A stretch of 5,649 nt of DNA from Bacillota bacterium (GCA_023388035.1 JAEWGY010000050.1:1-5649); one strand, 5' to 3'; positions 1 through 5,521 are shown, numbered from the stretch's first letter. The notes: a model not told the origin generated them from the letters alone. A program made the numbers and translations.

Positions 1-860
1 ATGTTGATAAATACTTAGTCTTAGTACAAAGTGATAAGGGCATAGCTAATGGCTTTATTTATAAACAGAAAGAGGATAAAGTTTTTATCCTAACTAATTA
101 TCATGCCGTACTTGATTCTACTAAGATAAATGTTTTACTTGATAATTTTACTAATTTAGAAGCTCGCTTATTAGCCTTTGATTTAGTTAGTGACTTAGCA
201 GTATTAGAAACTCAAAGTGAATTTAAATTAAAACCACTTGCTTATGATATTAATTACAAGCTTAAAAAGGCTGAATATGTCATTGCAGCTTATAAAGCTC
301 AAAATGAAAACTTCTCAAGTCTTAATTTAGGTATTGTATCTAACCCTTTAAAAATGCAAGGGTTCATGATTGATAATCAAAAATATTATTTAGCTATAAG
401 CACTAGTGATATTAAATTAAATAGCGGCGCAAGTGGTAGTCCCTTACTTAATATTAATGGTGAATTAGTTGGCTTAAATTTTGCTAGAAGTGATAAGGAT
501 GAACTTTATTCAATTCCCCTTAAATTATTAGAATATGTAGCTAATACTTTAATTGATAAAGGAAAAATTGAATACGATAATCTCAAATTACAATTAGTAG
601 ATGTAAACATGTTTAGTAATTATCAAAAAGCAAACCTTGCCTTACCACTCGATCAACATAAAGGATTAATGATTGAAAAGATTGATCTAGATTCGCCTTT
701 AATTAACAAATTAAAAACCAAGGATATCTTACTTTCTTATGATAATAAGGAATTTGAAGATCTGATAGATTATCAAATATTCGCTTATGAGTACCAAAAT
801 ATTAAGGAACTTGAAGTCTTAAGAGAAAATGAGAGGATAGTAATTAAACTTCATGATTAA
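1..860 (+). CDS. htrA: HtrA/DegP-like trypsin-family serine protease with C-terminal PDZ domain (5' end missing)
   Basis: The reading frame is open from base 3 to the TAA at 858-860 and gives 285 residues; the start lies beyond the left edge. Counting from the first visible residue, the S1C protease triad is intact: His34 in TNYHAV (codon 102-104), Asp64 in DLVSDLAVL (codon 192-194) and Ser144 in GASGSPLL (codon 432-434, the GNSGGPL motif of the family). Residues about 192-285 resemble a PDZ domain, with the pattern IEKIDLDSPL, then KDILLSYDNKEF, ending in a VLRENERIVIKL strand. HtrA proteases degrade or hold misfolded proteins at the outer face of the membrane; the N-terminal anchor expected for this is off the window. 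The ATG at 354 is not the start, because it would remove His and Asp. The last 8 bases overlap rlmH, a neighbour pairing found in many Firmicutes. The second glycine of GNSGGP is Ser here, but the nucleophile is kept. The family is clear; htrA against another paralogue name is inferred from context. Confidence 0.88.
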   Translation, partial: VDKYLVLVQSDKGIANGFIYKQKEDKVFILTNYHAVLDSTKINVLLDNFTNLEARLLAFDLVSDLAVLETQSEFKLKPLAYDINYKLKKAEYVIAAYKAQNENFSSLNLGIVSNPLKMQGFMIDNQKYYLAISTSDIKLNSGASGSPLLNINGELVGLNFARSDKDELYSIPLKLLEYVANTLIDKGKIEYDNLKLQLVDVNMFSNYQKANLALPLDQHKGLMIEKIDLDSPLINKLKTKDILLSYDNKEFEDLIDYQIFAYEYQNIKELEVLRENERIVIKLHD

Positions 861-1311
861 AATAATTGTAGTAGGTAAGATCAAAGAAAAAGCACTAAAG
901 AGCTTAATTGATGAATATCTAAAGAAAATAAAACATTATCATAATGTTGAAATGATTGAAATTAAAGATGATGCGATTATTAAAGATCATGGGAAAACAG
1001 TAGATAATGAAGCCCAGCGAATTATCAATAAATTAAATAGCGATGATTATGTTGTCTTAGTTGATTTACATGGCAGGGAAATGGATAGCATTACTCTTAA
1101 GAATTTTGTGATGGATAAAATAAATCGCAGTCTAAAATTATGTTTTATTATCGCTGGTTCATTAGGCTTTGCGGATAAGCTTAGAAAACTTAAAAAGGAT
1201 AGTATTTCCTTATCTAAACTTACCTTCCTTCATACTCACACTAGATTAATTCTTTTAGAACAACTTTATCGTAGTTTTAAGATTGAACATAATGAAGAAT
1301 ATCATAAGTGA
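853..1311 (+). CDS. rlmH: 23S rRNA (pseudouridine1915-N3)-methyltransferase RlmH
   Basis: This 152-residue protein matches the RlmH family in length (usually about 155-160) and over its whole extent. RlmH is a small homodimeric SPOUT (knotted) methyltransferase that uses SAM to methylate N3 of pseudouridine 1915 in helix 69 of 23S rRNA on assembled 70S ribosomes. Visible family marks are the MIKIIVVGKIK start, VDLHGREMDS (residues 70-79), the SAM-loop segment IIAGSLGF (99-106), SLSKLTF (119-125), His127 and Arg131, LLEQLYRSFKI (134-144) and the C-terminal YHK, part of the active site. Two positions differ from the usual form: IGG is IAG (Ala101), and the proline before the conserved His is Leu126. 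The ATG overlaps the end of htrA (ATGATTAA), so translation is probably coupled. The purine run GAGAGGA at 831-837 is 15 bases upstream, rather far for a Shine-Dalgarno. The gene ends in TGA. Confidence 0.95.
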   Translation: MIKIIVVGKIKEKALKSLIDEYLKKIKHYHNVEMIEIKDDAIIKDHGKTVDNEAQRIINKLNSDDYVVLVDLHGREMDSITLKNFVMDKINRSLKLCFIIAGSLGFADKLRKLKKDSISLSKLTFLHTHTRLILLEQLYRSFKIEHNEEYHK

Positions 1312-1401
1312 TATGGATTAAATAAGTCACTATTGTAAATGGCTCAATTATTGCTTATGGGACCTTAGTAGTAAAAGCTAGGGAAAAAATTAATTATTAA
1401 A

Positions 1402-1426
1402 TAAAAGGCTGATATTCAGCCTTTTA
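1402..1426. terminator. Bidirectional intrinsic terminator between rlmH and the glucosidase gene
   Basis: A perfect 11-bp stem (arms 1402-1412 and 1416-1426, sequence TAAAAGGCTGA and its complement) closes on a 3-base TAT loop. The AAAA and TTTT ends of the arms give a U-run in either direction; on the minus strand the T-rich stretch continues past the stem. It lies 90 bases after the rlmH stop and 7 bases beyond the stop of the convergent glucosidase gene, so it can end both transcripts. Confidence 0.85.
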
Positions 1427-1433
1427 ATCTATC

Positions 1434-2843
1434 TTAACTTAAATCAGAACCATTAGTTTTAATTACTTTTTGATACCAGAAGAATGAATCTTTACGATAT
1501 CGTTTTAAATCTTTTAAATCAAAATCTTCACGATTTACATAAATAAAACCATAACGCTTACGAATTCCTTCATGGGTTGATACTAAATCAATAGCTGACC
1601 ATGGCATGTAACCCATAATTTCACAGCCATCTGATAAAGCTAATTGTAATTGATTGATGTGTTTTCTTAGGTATTCAATACGATAAGGATCATGAACCTT
1701 ATCACCTTCTAATTTATCATAGGCCCCAAGACCATTTTCAGTAATAAGCATTGGTAAATGATAACGTGAGTAAATTTCTCTTAGGGTATTTCTAAAACCA
1801 ATTGGATCAATTTCCCAACCAAATTCAGTTTTTTCTAGGTTAGGATTTTTGATTCCGGTATACATCCCCGCAAGACTCTTAGTTTCTTGTTGAGTAGATT
1901 TTTCACTTAAGTCCGCATCCTTAAGTCCGCTTACAGTAGCAGTTGTATAGTAATTAAAACCAATAAAATCAGGTTTAGCCGCTTTTAGTGCTTTTTTATC
2001 TTCATCACTGATTTCAAATAGTGCATCATTTTGTCTTAGGAATTCTAAAACAACACTATTATATTCACCATAAACATAGGCATCAAGATATAACCAATTA
2101 CGAATAGCATTAGCATTATGTGCTGCTAAGTAGTCCTTAGGATGATTACTGTCTGGATAGATGACAGAGATATTAGGAGCTGGTCCAATTTTAGCATTAG
2201 GTAGCATATCATGACATAGTTTCATAGCTTTAGCCTGAGCTACTAGCATATGATGGTTTTGTAGATATTTTTCACGTAAAATATTAGTGCAATCAGCAGG
2301 AATTCTAAGTGTGCCAATAACATCACCTACTAGCGTTAACATATTTTGTTCATTAATAGTTAACCAATATTTGACTTTACTACCATATTCATTAAATAAT
2401 ATTCTCGCAAAATTTAAAAACCAATCAATCGATTCACGTTTTGACCAAGAACCTAATTCATCTAAATGAGCTGGCATATCAAAGTGAAACATCGTAACTA
2501 CTGGCTCAATATTATATTTGTGACATTCATCAATTAAATCATGATAAAATTTAATACCTTCTTTATTAGTATCACCAATACCTTTAGGTAAAATTCTAGT
2601 CCAGGCAATAGAAAAACGATAAGCCTTAAATCCCATTTCTGCCATTAAAGCAATATCTTCCTTATAATGATGATAATGATCTGCACAGACTTTTAAATCA
2701 GAAGTGTTATAAGGTATTTCCTTAACATCCTGACATGAAGGACCCTTGCCATATTCTAGGCTTGCTCCTTCTACTTGATAAGCTGAAGTTGAAGCACCCC
2801 AAAGAAAATTGCTTGGAAAATCTTTTAATTTTTTATGTTGCAT
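1434..2843 (-). CDS. GH1 6-phospho-beta-glucosidase
   Basis: The product (469 residues from the preferred start) is a full-length glycoside hydrolase family 1 enzyme, a cytoplasmic retaining enzyme that cleaves phosphorylated beta-glucosides such as cellobiose-6-P or aryl-glucoside-6-P after PTS uptake. Visible marks are FLWGASTSAYQVEG at 13-26, the acid/base Glu165 in LTINEQN, the nucleophile Glu369 in LITENG, and WSAIDLVS at 415-422. The stretch Ser422...Lys429-Arg-Tyr431-GFIYV is the Ser-Lys-Tyr phosphate-binding signature that separates 6-phospho-glycosidases from plain beta-glucosidases. An ATG 21 bases upstream (2864) is in frame but has no ribosome site, while the ATG at 2843 has AGGAG five bases before it and gives the usual family N-terminus. 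It follows rpiR on the same strand, with candidate operators between them. No PTS permease gene is in the window. Substrate specificity within the family (bglA, bglH or similar) cannot be assigned, so no symbol is given. Confidence 0.93.
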   Translation of the reverse strand: MQHKKLKDFPSNFLWGASTSAYQVEGASLEYGKGPSCQDVKEIPYNTSDLKVCADHYHHYKEDIALMAEMGFKAYRFSIAWTRILPKGIGDTNKEGIKFYHDLIDECHKYNIEPVVTMFHFDMPAHLDELGSWSKRESIDWFLNFARILFNEYGSKVKYWLTINEQNMLTLVGDVIGTLRIPADCTNILREKYLQNHHMLVAQAKAMKLCHDMLPNAKIGPAPNISVIYPDSNHPKDYLAAHNANAIRNWLYLDAYVYGEYNSVVLEFLRQNDALFEISDEDKKALKAAKPDFIGFNYYTTATVSGLKDADLSEKSTQQETKSLAGMYTGIKNPNLEKTEFGWEIDPIGFRNTLREIYSRYHLPMLITENGLGAYDKLEGDKVHDPYRIEYLRKHINQLQLALSDGCEIMGYMPWSAIDLVSTHEGIRKRYGFIYVNREDFDLKDLKRYRKDSFFWYQKVIKTNGSDLS

Positions 2844-2853
2844 AAGCTCTCCT
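2844..2853 (-). promoter_or_regulatory. Shine-Dalgarno site that fixes the glucosidase start
   Basis: On the minus strand the sequence reads AAAGGAGAGCTT directly before the ATG at 2843, with AGGAG at 2853-2849 and a 5-base spacer. The upstream in-frame ATG at 2864 is preceded by TTATGTTAAA and has no such site. This supports a start at 2843, seven codons inside the longest open frame. Confidence 0.85.
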
Positions 2854-2880
2854 TTTTTTATCATTTTAACATAAGCAAAA

Positions 2881-2894
2881 AGGAAGCGATAATA
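2881..2894 (+). promoter_or_regulatory. Weak cre-like (CcpA) site in the leader of the glucosidase gene
   Basis: AGGAAGCGATAATA fits 8 of the 11 defined positions of the cre consensus TGWAANCGNTNWCA, including the central CG; positions 1, 3 and 13 differ. It lies between the putative promoter and the ribosome site of the glucosidase gene, where a bound CcpA could block transcription. Catabolite repression of a phospho-beta-glucosidase gene would be normal, but the match is only moderate. Confidence 0.3.
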
Positions 2895-2897
2895 AAA

Positions 2898-2945
2898 TAA
2901 TACAATGTATAATATATTTTATATAATAAAATATACATTGTATTA
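2898..2945. repeat. 48-base dyad element: paired candidate RpiR operators that can also fold as a hairpin
   Basis: The outer arms 2898-2911 and 2932-2945 (TAATACAATGTATA and its exact complement) form a 14-bp inverted repeat. Each arm contains an 11-bp site that is itself a dyad, ATACA-A-TGTAT at 2900-2910 and ATACA-T-TGTAT at 2933-2943. Their centres are 33 bp apart, about three helical turns. Between them is a second inverted repeat, ATTTTAT-ATA-ATAAAAT (2916-2932). The right-hand site overlaps the rpiR stop codon, and the left-hand site lies upstream of the glucosidase gene. RpiR-family regulators such as HexR bind TGTA/TACA dyads, so this is probably the operator pair of the adjacent regulator. 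I found no third full copy in the window by eye. Confidence 0.65.
2909..2937 (-). promoter_or_regulatory. Possible promoter of the glucosidase gene inside the dyad element
   Basis: On the minus strand TGTATA (2937-2932, 3 of 6 to TTGACA) and TATTAT (2914-2909, 5 of 6 to TATAAT) are separated by 17 bases. Transcription would start near 2902, leaving a leader of about 60 bases. Both hexamers overlap the candidate operators, the arrangement expected for repression. The stretch is almost pure A/T, so chance matches to -10 boxes are frequent and the choice is tentative. Confidence 0.35.
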
Positions 2946-3716
2946 AATCATTTCGTTTAAGCGATAAAAGCGTTCATAATTACTAATTGCATAATCACAT
3001 TTATCTTTATTATCCTGATAGTATTTAACAATAATACAATCTAATAAAAACTTTAGTGCACTGTAGTAATAAAGCTGATCATTATGATTATTATTTGTAG
3101 GAAGATTAATTGTTAGAGTGCATAGGTTTTTTAGTTTTGTATTGCTGGTGATTAAAATGGTATTTATATTTTTTTCTTTCAATTGTCTTAAGATGACTTT
3201 AATTCTTTTAGTTATGGCACTTCTTGATAAAAGAATGACGATATTATCTTCCTTTGAAGCATTAAGTGAAAAGGATAATTGTGTATCTAAATCATTATAG
3301 TTACTGCAAAGTTTACCAAAACTAATAAGTTTATGAGCTAAGTAGGAAGCAAAGACATTGTTTAAATCATAGGCGATAATATCAACTCTTTTAAATTCTC
3401 CAAGTAATGAAACTAGTTTATCAATAGCCTTAAAATCTAATTGTTCTTTAAGCTTTTTAAGTAATTTTAATTCTTCATTAAAAAGCTCTTCATAACAATT
3501 AATTCCCTTACTTATTAAATTTTGTTTTTGATTAAAGCTATAATTGAAGATAAATTCTTTATATGACTTATAATTTAACTTACGATATAAATTAATGATG
3601 GTATTCGGTGTTAGATTAAGTCTTCTAGCTAGCTCTCTTAAACTTAAATTATATGGATTATTAATTTTATTTAAATAGCTTAATATTCGTTCTTGATTCT
3701 TATTTAATTTAATCAT
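2943..3716 (-). CDS. RpiR-family transcriptional regulator (HTH plus SIS domain)
   Basis: The product has 257 residues, slightly under the usual 270-290 of the family. Residues about 1-75 form the RpiR-type helix-turn-helix domain, with the core at 24-49 (NLSLRELARRLNLTPNTI, then YRKLNYKSYKEF). Residues about 108-235 fit a SIS (sugar isomerase) domain, which in this family binds a phosphosugar effector. The glycine-rich SIS motifs are altered: the first loop reads IIAYDLNN (113-120), where G-x-G-x-S is usual, and the S-x-S-G-x-T motif reads SRSAIT (164-169). It lies directly upstream of a 6-phospho-beta-glucosidase gene on the same strand, and the dyads in the gap make it the likely local regulator of that gene. 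The effector and the sign of control are not visible. The start ATG at 3716 lies 11 bases from a perfect -10 box, so the message is almost leaderless; before it is only a weak AAAAGAA. Confidence 0.88.
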   Translation of the reverse strand: MIKLNKNQERILSYLNKINNPYNLSLRELARRLNLTPNTIINLYRKLNYKSYKEFIFNYSFNQKQNLISKGINCYEELFNEELKLLKKLKEQLDFKAIDKLVSLLGEFKRVDIIAYDLNNVFASYLAHKLISFGKLCSNYNDLDTQLSFSLNASKEDNIVILLSRSAITKRIKVILRQLKEKNINTILITSNTKLKNLCTLTINLPTNNNHNDQLYYYSALKFLLDCIIVKYYQDNKDKCDYAISNYERFYRLNEMI

Positions 3717-3727
3717 TTCTTTTAATA

Positions 3728-3756
3728 ATTATACTACTTTCTTGTAGAATTGTTAT
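3728..3756 (-). promoter_or_regulatory. rpiR promoter giving a nearly leaderless mRNA
   Basis: On the minus strand a perfect TATAAT (3733-3728) has ATAACA (3756-3751, 4 of 6 to TTGACA) 17 bases upstream. Transcription would begin near 3721, about five bases before the ATG at 3716. The -35 hexamer shares bases with the -10 of the divergent promoter. Confidence 0.6.
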
Positions 3757-3759
3757 AAT
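3751..3759 (+). promoter_or_regulatory. Extended -10 promoter of the transporter gene
   Basis: TGTTATAAT carries a consensus TATAAT (3754-3759) preceded by the TGn of extended -10 promoters. No good -35 is found 16-18 bases upstream (3731-3736 is ATACTA), which an extended -10 can compensate for. Transcription would start near 3766, just ahead of the ribosome site. It overlaps the -35 of the divergent rpiR promoter. Confidence 0.6.
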
Positions 3760-3772
3760 AGTATCTATATAT

Positions 3773-3778
3773 AGGTGG
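3773..3778 (+). promoter_or_regulatory. Shine-Dalgarno site that fixes the transporter start
   Basis: AGGTGG precedes the ATG at 3784 by 5 bases. Two in-frame GTG codons at 3775 and 3778 lie inside or directly next to this site, so they are part of the ribosome site and not the start codon. Confidence 0.8.
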
Positions 3779-3783
3779 TGAAT

Positions 3784-5169
3784 ATGGACAAACAAGTTAA
3801 ATGGTCTAGTCAATTTGGTTTTTTAATGGCTGCGATTGGTTCAGCGGTTGGTCTTGGTAATCTTTGGGCCTTCCCTTATAAATTAGGTAAGAATGGTGGC
3901 TTTGCCTTTTTATTAATTTATATTATGATCGTAATCATTTTAGGTTTTACAATCACCCTTAGTGAATTAGCGATCGGTAGAAAAGCAGGGAAGGCAGTTT
4001 ATGAGGCTTGGCTTAGTGTTTCAAGTAAATATCGTATTTTTGGTTTCTTTGGCTTTTTAGCACCTTTATTAATTATTTTTTTCTATTCAATGCTTGGTGG
4101 TTATTGTCTTAAATATTTAATTACTAATATTAATTTTTTATTTAGTGCAAATAATAATTTTGATTCCGTAAGTTATTTTACTAGCTTTTATACTAATCAA
4201 TTTGAAAGTAGTTTGTATACTTTCATCTTTATAATGTTAAGCGTCATAATTGTTATGTTTGGGGTAGTTAAGGGCATTGAAAGATTTTCGAAATGGGCAA
4301 TGCCAATGTTATTTGTGATGCTCTTGATTTTAATTATCTACGCGCTTAGCTTAAAGAACGCTAAGGAAGCATTAATATTTTTATTTAAACCTGATTTTAG
4401 CTTATTTAAAGGAAGTGGTTTTATCAAAGTCTTTGCAGCTGCAGCAGGTCAAGCATTCTTTTCTTTATCCCTAGGAATGGGAATTACAATAACCTATGGA
4501 TCTTATTTAAAAAGAAAGGTAAGCTTACCATTTAATGCTTTAGTAATTTGTTTAGCTGATACTTTAATTGCGATCTTAGCTGCCATTGCAATAATGCCAG
4601 CAGTCTTTAGCTTTAATATTGATCCTAATCAAGGTCCAGGCTTGCTTTTTGTTTCCCTGCAAAGTGTTTTCCACTCCTTAGGTATCTTAGGTCATGGTTT
4701 AGGAATAATTTTCTATTTCCTAGTTTTTATTGCAGCAATCACTTCTGCGATTGCCCTTTTAGAAACAATCATTGCTGTAATTAAAGAATATTTAGAAAGT
4801 AAAAAAAGAAAGATTAGTCGTTTCTTAATTAGCTTAATCATCAGTATCATAATTATCATAGGTGGCATCCTTGTTTCAATGGATGGCCTAGGTGCAAATG
4901 GATTTATGCAAATTCTAAGACAAAACTCATGGCTTGATACTTTAGATTTAATTGCTGAAGGGATTTTAATGCCAATAAGCGCTCTAGCAATAGCAATAAT
5001 CTTTGCTTGGATTAAACCGCATTATTTAATTAAAGAAATAAAACATGGATCAAAATTTAAATGGCAAGGCTTTTATCACTTCAGTTTAAAATACCTTGCT
5101 CCATTAATTACAATTATGGTTTTATATGGTCAATTAGTAAACTTTGGCATCATCAAAAGTTTTTTCTAA
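3784..5169 (+). CDS. Sodium-dependent transporter of the NSS/SNF family (LeuT fold), likely amino acid uptake
   Basis: The product (461 residues) is a membrane symporter that would take up a small substrate, most likely an amino acid, with sodium. Hydrophobic stretches suggest 11 membrane segments, as in bacterial relatives such as MhsT and Tyt1. TM1 carries the unwound signature GSAVGLGNLW (19-28), holding the LeuT sodium ligands Gly20, Ala22, Val23 and Asn27 (here Gly19, Ala21, Val22, Asn26). TM6 has GQAFFSLSLGMG (222-233); the LeuT sodium-1 ligand Thr254 is Ser227. TM8 has AAITSAIALLE, with Ala317, Thr320 and Ser321 matching the sodium-2 ligands. The extracellular gate arginine (LeuT Arg30) is Ala29 in NLWAFPY, while its acidic partner seems kept as Asp388. 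The gene has its own promoter, divergent from rpiR, and no clear terminator follows before the ptsH promoter. The substrate cannot be read from the sequence. Confidence 0.92.
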   Translation: MDKQVKWSSQFGFLMAAIGSAVGLGNLWAFPYKLGKNGGFAFLLIYIMIVIILGFTITLSELAIGRKAGKAVYEAWLSVSSKYRIFGFFGFLAPLLIIFFYSMLGGYCLKYLITNINFLFSANNNFDSVSYFTSFYTNQFESSLYTFIFIMLSVIIVMFGVVKGIERFSKWAMPMLFVMLLILIIYALSLKNAKEALIFLFKPDFSLFKGSGFIKVFAAAAGQAFFSLSLGMGITITYGSYLKRKVSLPFNALVICLADTLIAILAAIAIMPAVFSFNIDPNQGPGLLFVSLQSVFHSLGILGHGLGIIFYFLVFIAAITSAIALLETIIAVIKEYLESKKRKISRFLISLIISIIIIIGGILVSMDGLGANGFMQILRQNSWLDTLDLIAEGILMPISALAIAIIFAWIKPHYLIKEIKHGSKFKWQGFYHFSLKYLAPLITIMVLYGQLVNFGIIKSFF

Positions 5170-5179
5170 TATAATATAC

Positions 5180-5208
5180 TTGTGAAAACGTATAAAAAAA
5201 ATTATAAT
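5180..5208 (+). promoter_or_regulatory. ptsH promoter
   Basis: TTGTGA (5180-5185, 4 of 6 to TTGACA) and a perfect TATAAT (5203-5208) are separated by exactly 17 bases. Transcription would start near 5215, leaving a leader of about 26 bases that contains the strong AAGGAGG site at 5229-5235. The promoter begins 11 bases after the transporter stop codon. Confidence 0.75.
5183..5196 (+). promoter_or_regulatory. cre-like (CcpA) site overlapping the ptsH -35 box
   Basis: TGAAAACGTATAAA agrees with 9 of the 11 defined positions of the cre consensus TGWAANCGNTNWCA, including TGAAA and the central CG; positions 10 and 13 differ. It covers half of the -35 hexamer and part of the spacer, where a bound CcpA would exclude RNA polymerase. 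CcpA uses Ser46-phosphorylated HPr as co-repressor, so HPr could influence its own gene. CcpA itself is not in the window. Confidence 0.5.
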
Positions 5209-5240
5209 ATAATAAACTAAACAATAACAAGGAGGTTGTC

Positions 5241-5507
5241 ATGAAGGAAATTAAAGTTGTTGTTATCGACCCAGTTGGTTTACATGCAAGACCTGCTACT
5301 GTAGCAGTAAATGCTGCTAATAAATTCAAAAGCGAAGTTAAGGTTTCATACAAAGATCGTTCAGTTAATATGAAATCAATTATGGGTGTAATGTCTTTAG
5401 GTATTCCTACTCAATCTGAAATCACAATTAGCTGTGAAGGAGAAGATGAAGAAGCAGCGATTGCAGCTATTGAAGAGATTCTAAAAACACAAAAAGTTAT
5501 TGGATAA
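5241..5507 (+). CDS. ptsH: Phosphocarrier protein HPr of the PTS
   Basis: This 88-residue protein has the full length and motifs of HPr, the small cytoplasmic carrier that passes phosphate from enzyme I to the sugar-specific EIIA domains. The catalytic His15 and the supporting Arg17 are in GLHARPAT (13-20). Ser46 in VNMKSIMGVMSLGI (42-55) is the target of HPr kinase/phosphorylase in Firmicutes, so the protein should also act in catabolite control. The ATG has a strong AAGGAGG site 5 bases upstream. It has its own promoter and is followed 14 bases after the stop by a strong terminator, so it appears to be transcribed alone. The usual partner ptsI (enzyme I) does not follow within the unit. The nearby phospho-beta-glucosidase gene is a possible downstream beneficiary of PTS uptake. 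Confidence 0.97.
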   Translation: MKEIKVVVIDPVGLHARPATVAVNAANKFKSEVKVSYKDRSVNMKSIMGVMSLGIPTQSEITISCEGEDEEAAIAAIEEILKTQKVIG

Positions 5508-5521
5508 TAATACAATTCCCC

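Noticed and set aside
354..860. A separate 168-residue gene starting at the ATG at 354
   Set aside because: The frame is open to the left edge and the upstream part carries the protease His and Asp, so this ATG is an internal methionine.
1363..1383. Hairpin CCTTAG...CTAGGG after rlmH as a first terminator
   Set aside because: It has only 6 bp with one G-T pair and a 9-base loop, followed by A and not T on the plus strand; the hairpin at 1402 is far better.
2287..2469. 60-residue open frame on the plus strand inside the glucosidase gene
   Set aside because: It is antisense to a clear GH1 coding region, has no recognisable domain, and is a shadow frame.
2844..2864. Seven extra N-terminal residues (MIKKGEL) on the glucosidase
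   Set aside because: The ATG at 2864 has no ribosome site, and this stretch itself contains the AGGAG of the ATG at 2843.
3118..3300. 60-residue hydrophobic open frame on the plus strand inside rpiR
   Set aside because: It is antisense to the SIS domain; the hydrophobic look comes from reading A/T-rich antisense codons, and no ribosome site precedes it.
3775..3783. GTG starts for the transporter at 3775 or 3778
   Set aside because: These codons are part of or adjacent to the AGGTGG ribosome site of the ATG at 3784, and they have no site of their own.
5191..5206. TATAA-A6-TTATA inverted repeat as a terminator of the transporter gene
   Set aside because: A 5-bp A/T-only stem is too weak, and the bases are explained by the ptsH promoter.
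5153..5353. 66-residue open frame on the minus strand over the ptsH promoter and start
   Set aside because: It is antisense to HPr and its promoter, with no ribosome site or family resemblance.
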